Assembly: GCA_016650135.1 (NCBI GenBank)
Contig: JAENWH010000042.1
Location: 1-10,267 of the forward strand
Origin: Peptostreptococcaceae bacterium
GTDB taxonomy: Bacteria; Bacillota_A; Clostridia; Peptostreptococcales; Anaerovoracaceae
DNA length: 10,267 bases
Reading direction: 5' to 3'
Made by a program: the position numbers and the translations under genes
Part shown: positions 6,517 through 10,267 of the stretch, piece after piece
How the letters are laid out: the number at the start of each line of letters is the position of its first letter
Numbering within the stretch: position 1 is the first letter of the stretch
The notes under the pieces: generated by a model
Seen by the model: the letters and a program-made list of their open reading frames with translations, nothing else
The model's database searches: none
What the model was told of the DNA's origin: nothing

Positions 6517-6625
6517 TCAGACTTTGGTACGATAGATATCTCTTAATTCAGAAATGTATCGTTTTATAAAACTAAAGCCCCGTTTCTTGTTATTTCTCAG
6601 ACTACTTTTAATTTCTTCTGATTTT
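6517..6625 (-). other. Intergenic stretch with an orphan open frame, possibly a gene-end remnant
   Basis: The 182 bases between the aldo/keto reductase stop and the dehydrogenase start contain a minus-strand frame with no start codon, overlapping the reductase end in another frame and ending in TGA at 6517-6519. It reads KKSEEIKSSLRNN and then FIKRYISELRDIYRTKV, a charged, helical-looking peptide. It may be the 3' remnant of a lost gene or chance. I see no terminator and no clear promoter here, apart from a perfect 12-base palindrome at 6561-6572. Confidence 0.25.
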
Positions 6626-7672
6626 TTATAAAGTCCTGTCGTTTTCTTTACTTTCGTAATAATCGAAATGATTTCCAAGTTTTTCCATAACCGGTAAGGT
6701 TATCCGATCCAACTCATCCTTGATTTCCTTTTCCAACGGACAGATTACTGCTTTTACGTTCGCTTCCAATTCCTGAATATTCCTTGAACCTACCAGGGTA
6801 CATGTGATTGCAGGGTTTCCCAATATCCATTTAATGGCAAGTTCAGGCATGGAAAGGCCTGTCTCTTTGCAAATACGTCGGATATCAGCTAATGCAACAT
6901 TCGTTTCAGCTTCAACTCCTTCCTCTCCGTGCCTGCATTCTTTTGTGCTATTACAGTTAAAATGTCGCGTACGCCTTTGCCAGACAGGAACTTCATTCAA
7001 TGAAGGATATATATCTGCCAAAATTCCTTGTAACAATGCCATATACCCAATTACCCCAATCCCGTTTCCCTCACATATTGGCAATGCATCATATTCAATT
7101 GCCCGACAAAGCAGGTTATAGGGAAGTTCATTCACTGCGACTTGTTCAAGCGGCATGTCCTTCATCCGGTTAAAGCTAAAATTACTGACCCCAAAATTTC
7201 GTATTTTACCTTGCTGTTTTAATATCTGTAAAGCTTCCAGTGCCTCTACTAACGTTGGAGGATTCTTAATAATCTGAATATCCGAGGTAAAATGCCGTAT
7301 TGAATGGGGGTGTATTGGCCAATGGATCATATATAAATCAATATAATCTGTTTCAAGGCGTTCCAGTGAAGCCTCGCAATGCCCAATTAGTGTTTCCTTG
7401 TAACAATTTGAGGGGCTGACTTTGGTTCCTATCAATAACTTGTCCCTTGGTATCCCCCTAATTGCTTTCCCCAATGAAGATTCACTTCTTCCTTCGTTAT
7501 ATGCTTCTGCTGTATCGAAATAATTAATCCCCAGATCAACGGATGCATGAACGACATCGTTTACATCGTTTTGGTTTTGGTCTCCCCAGTAATCACCTCC
7601 CCCAAAGGACCAACAGCCAGTTCCCAGAACTGATAATTCAAGACCGGAGTTTTTACATTTTCGTTTTTCCAT
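6626..7672 (-). CDS. Aldo/keto reductase
   Basis: This 348-residue TIM-barrel oxidoreductase uses NAD(P)H or NAD(P)+ to interconvert carbonyls and alcohols of sugars. The catalytic tetrad is complete: Asp53 and Tyr58 (YFDTAEAYNEGRSE), Lys84 (IGTKVSP) and His117 (YMIHWP). Cofactor-binding features include FGVSNFS and, near the C-terminus, GSRNIQELEANV. The end (HFDYYESKENDRTL) looks natural, so the protein is complete. It starts only 4 bases after the GH95 stop, which points to one transcript and to a role in processing the sugar that GH95 releases. AKR-type L-fucose and D-threo-aldose 1-dehydrogenases exist, but this protein's N-terminal pattern (GTGCWSFGGGDYWG) belongs to another, less characterised subgroup that I recall in bacterial sugar clusters. 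Function beyond the family is uncertain. Confidence 0.92.
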   Translation of the reverse strand: MEKRKCKNSGLELSVLGTGCWSFGGGDYWGDQNQNDVNDVVHASVDLGINYFDTAEAYNEGRSESSLGKAIRGIPRDKLLIGTKVSPSNCYKETLIGHCEASLERLETDYIDLYMIHWPIHPHSIRHFTSDIQIIKNPPTLVEALEALQILKQQGKIRNFGVSNFSFNRMKDMPLEQVAVNELPYNLLCRAIEYDALPICEGNGIGVIGYMALLQGILADIYPSLNEVPVWQRRTRHFNCNSTKECRHGEEGVEAETNVALADIRRICKETGLSMPELAIKWILGNPAITCTLVGSRNIQELEANVKAVICPLEKEIKDELDRITLPVMEKLGNHFDYYESKENDRTL

Positions 7673-7676
7673 TTTT

Positions 7677-10112
7677 TTATAAGCTAATTACTTCATAGGA
7701 TTTCCCGGCTTCTGCATTAAATTCCAATACGTTTTTTTCCGGACATAGTGCTTTTATTTCTTTGCCAGCAGATAAAATCTTTGCATTGGTTTTAGTTCGT
7801 ACCCTACATTTGTTACTAAATTTTGAATAAATAAACGCATTCTTTAGTTTGCCCTCATTCCAGAAAATAGTTACATTATATCCTCCTCTTGCTCTAAGGC
7901 CTTGTATACCTCCATTTTTCCATTCTTTTGGTAACGCGGGTAGAAGTGATATTTCCGAAGAATGACTTTGCATCAACATTTCTGCAATTCCGGCTGTTAT
8001 TCCTTGAATTCCTTGATTACCTTCAAAAGAAGGGGTTATTCGACTATCTTCAGACCTAGGATGAATACTAACTTCCGTAAGCATTTTTTTAAGTATGTCG
8101 TAGGCCTGTTGAGGTTCCTCCAAACGGGCATGAATATTTATCTTCCAAGCACCTGACCATCCGAGATTGATGTCTCCTCTTCTTTTGAGTACTACATCCA
8201 CTGCTTTTATCAGATCAGGATTTTTCCATAATGTAATGTCATCATCCGGATATACTCCAAAAAGAGGAGATAGATGACGGTGGGTCACTTCGCTTTCCTT
8301 AAAGTCATATAACCATTCTTGTAATTGACCAAATTTTCCAATTTGATATGGTGGTAATTGGGTAATAGCCTCTTCAATTTGTTTTCTGAAAGCCTCATCA
8401 GTATTTAAATCTTTACAAGCCTTTATACAATCCCGAAATAAGCAGCGAATAATTGCATTATCAATAGTTGATCCTTTAGATACTGAGCATCTCTCTCCCT
8501 TATCAGTAATAAAACTATTTTCTGGACTTGTTGAAGGACAGGTGACAAGCCAACCTGTTTCAGGATCCTTAACTAAAAAATCAAGCATAAATTCGGCAGA
8601 CCCCTTTAATAAGGGATAAATCTTTTTGAGATAATTAATGTCGGGTTCATATAAGTAATGATCGAAAAGTTGCTGCATTAACCAAGCACCACCCATAGGG
8701 AAAGTTGCATATTGAGGATCTCCATCAGTAGGTGCTGTATTGAACCAAACATCAGTTCCATGATGAGCTGTCCAACCCTTACATCCATATAATTCTTTTG
8801 CAGTTCTTCTACCTGCTTCTGCTAAGTTTTTTGTAAAAAGCAGTAATGACTCGTTTACATTTGGCAAGTTAGTGCTTTCAACAGGCCAGTAACATTCTTG
8901 AAGATTGATATTCAATGTCCAGCGACCCCGCCATCTACCGCTCATATCATCCAACCATATATTATGATTATTAAATGCTAAGGTATTTTCTCTTGCTCCT
9001 GCTAATAGAAGATATCTTCCATACTGAAAATATTGAGATATATATAATGGATCATTACTCCCTTCTCTCAACTTATCCATACGTTCTGATGTAGTTAGTT
9101 TTGAATTTGCATTCTTGCCTAAGTCGATTTTACAACTATGAAATAAAGGGAAATAATCATTTATGTGTCTTTCTTTTAGTTGAGCATAAGAATATTGAGA
9201 TGCTTGAGAAATATAGTTGTTGCATTTTTCTTTTTCATTTCCTGAAATATCATTCCAGCTTTTCCAATTGGTTGCTCCGGCCAAAATAATAGTTACTGCA
9301 TCTGCATTCTTAACATTAATTTTATTATTGTTTAAGTCAGTATTACCACCTTCTGTAATAATTTTTAATCTTGATTGCCATTTCATCTGAGGTGGTAAAA
9401 TACGATATGCATAAGCATCAAGCCCATTTTCCCCTGAGATAATATTTTTATCTATTGTTGTCCCTGTCATTACTAAATCATTAACTTCAACATGAGTAGC
9501 AGCTGAAGGTTGTAAACTAGTTAACCAACTTGAAAAACTTACTGATCTCTTTTTACTCGCAGTTAATCTTATTACTATCACTTGGTCGGGATAACTTGCA
9601 AAGATTTCTCTTTTATAGTCGATTCCATTTAAACGATAAGATACCGTTACTAATGCACTATCCATGCTTAATTTTCTTAGATAATTTTCGACATTATCAT
9701 GACCTTCAAATTTTATATTTAATCTTCCCATAGGTTGATAGCATTGAACACTAACCGGATCGCTGCTTAGTTTATATGCCTCTTTGTTTGCATTAACCCA
9801 ATCTTTCTCAAAAACATCTTTTCGAATATTCTTCAAGATTTCGGGACCTTTGGGATTGTTGGGATTGTAAGGCCCCCCCGTCCATAATGTCTCATCATTA
9901 AAAGGAATAACTTCGTCAGAGGTTTTTCCTAAAATCATTGCAGCAAAACGCCCTGTTCCAATGGGAAGACCCTCCCAAAATTTTGTAGCTGGCACATTAT
10001 ACCACCAGCTCATTTCATCTTGTTCGACAACTTTCATGTTTTTCTGAGAGTATGCTGAATGCGATACTAACGAAAGACAAAAAATTAATAATATAAAAAT
10101 ATGTTTTTTCAT
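7677..10112 (-). CDS. Secreted GH95 family alpha-L-fucosidase / alpha-L-galactosidase
   Basis: The 811-residue protein has a signal peptide (MKKHIFILLIFCLSLVSHSAYS, cleavage probably before Gln) and acts outside the cytoplasm, cleaving alpha-linked L-fucose or L-galactose from glycans by inversion. The N-terminal domain carries WEGLPIGTGRFAAMI and NDETLWTGGPYNP; the catalytic barrel holds NINLQECYWPVESTN and CPSTSPENSF. Numbered from the upstream TTG (subtract 2 for this start), the conserved pair is Asn403/Asn405 and the probable general acid is Glu533, by analogy with Bifidobacterium AfcA. The AfcA-type QIDGNFG motif, whose Asp helps activate water, is replaced by SFEGNQGIQGITAG (697-710) with Glu699. 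I chose ATG at 10112, not TTG at 10118, because MKKHIF is a standard signal start. It heads the locus, directly downstream of a promoter, and is followed after 4 bases by the aldo/keto reductase. Confidence 0.93.
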   Translation of the reverse strand: MKKHIFILLIFCLSLVSHSAYSQKNMKVVEQDEMSWWYNVPATKFWEGLPIGTGRFAAMILGKTSDEVIPFNDETLWTGGPYNPNNPKGPEILKNIRKDVFEKDWVNANKEAYKLSSDPVSVQCYQPMGRLNIKFEGHDNVENYLRKLSMDSALVTVSYRLNGIDYKREIFASYPDQVIVIRLTASKKRSVSFSSWLTSLQPSAATHVEVNDLVMTGTTIDKNIISGENGLDAYAYRILPPQMKWQSRLKIITEGGNTDLNNNKINVKNADAVTIILAGATNWKSWNDISGNEKEKCNNYISQASQYSYAQLKERHINDYFPLFHSCKIDLGKNANSKLTTSERMDKLREGSNDPLYISQYFQYGRYLLLAGARENTLAFNNHNIWLDDMSGRWRGRWTLNINLQECYWPVESTNLPNVNESLLLFTKNLAEAGRRTAKELYGCKGWTAHHGTDVWFNTAPTDGDPQYATFPMGGAWLMQQLFDHYLYEPDINYLKKIYPLLKGSAEFMLDFLVKDPETGWLVTCPSTSPENSFITDKGERCSVSKGSTIDNAIIRCLFRDCIKACKDLNTDEAFRKQIEEAITQLPPYQIGKFGQLQEWLYDFKESEVTHRHLSPLFGVYPDDDITLWKNPDLIKAVDVVLKRRGDINLGWSGAWKINIHARLEEPQQAYDILKKMLTEVSIHPRSEDSRITPSFEGNQGIQGITAGIAEMLMQSHSSEISLLPALPKEWKNGGIQGLRARGGYNVTIFWNEGKLKNAFIYSKFSNKCRVRTKTNAKILSAGKEIKALCPEKNVLEFNAEAGKSYEVISL

Positions 10113-10141
10113 AATCAAAAAATTAAGTAACTAATCAGTGC

Positions 10142-10172
10142 CAAAATTAAAAAAAACAATGGTTATTAACAA
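10142..10172 (-). promoter_or_regulatory. Bacteroidota-type promoter for the GH95 gene
   Basis: On the minus strand TTG (10172-10170) is followed after 20 bases by TAATTTTG (10149-10142), which fits the Bacteroidota -33 TTTG / -7 TAnnTTTG consensus (the -33 box reads ATTG). Transcription would start near 10135, leaving a leader of about 20-25 bases before the ATG at 10112. The remaining sequence to 10267 shows nothing else recognisable. Confidence 0.55.
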
Positions 10173-10267
10173 TATGTTATATGATTTGTTTATAACTTAC
10201 TGTTTCACATAGGTTTTAAGCCTCTGTGTTTTTAATATTGGGATAAGATTTTAAAAGTGGATTCAAA

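Noticed and set aside
7677..10118. TTG at 10118 as the GH95 start
   Set aside because: It would add only two residues before a standard MKKHIF signal-peptide start at the ATG at 10112.

Overview
The window looks like a stretch of a Bacteroidota (Bacteroidetes) chromosome. The signs are AT-rich intergenic DNA without clear Shine-Dalgarno sites, a -33/-7 type promoter (TTG, 20 bases, TAATTTTG), a Bacteroidota-type IS21 end, and secreted glycoside hydrolases next to sugar-oxidising enzymes. Apart from the IS21 fragment at the left edge, every recognisable gene lies on the minus strand, so the locus reads from right to left.

Right part (10172 down to 2994), intact: a promoter, a secreted GH95 alpha-L-fucosidase-type hydrolase, an aldo/keto reductase 4 bases after it, a 182-base gap, then a zinc-type alcohol dehydrogenase, a Gfo/Idh/MocA oxidoreductase and an Nramp-like membrane transporter spaced 13 and 11 bases apart. 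With the RbsD/FucU-type mutarotase further left, this looks like a module for releasing, epimerising and oxidising L-fucose or a related deoxy- or L-sugar. That assignment is inferred from families and context. No lactonase, sugar-acid dehydratase or aldolase is present, so the pathway is incomplete here.

Left part (about 2950 down to 1), scrambled: the 5' half of an IS1595-type transposase gene runs in frame into the 3' half of an ACS/hexuronate-type MFS transporter gene, which is then frameshifted. Next comes the N-terminal 157 residues of a GH3 lipoprotein, joined in frame to a second copy of the last codons of the same MFS transporter. An intact fucU-like gene follows. Last is a Tat-exported GHL6-like hydrolase with a frameshift, a nonsense codon and a 3' truncation by an IS21 element, whose istB end and paired terminal repeats occupy positions 1 to about 139.

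The most interesting points are the two in-frame junctions that both keep the MFS tail, an Nramp-like transporter without either metal-binding motif, a GH95 enzyme whose usual catalytic-site Asp motif is replaced by a Glu-containing one, and an alcohol dehydrogenase that has lost all its structural-zinc cysteines. I found no CRISPR array, RNA gene or defence system.
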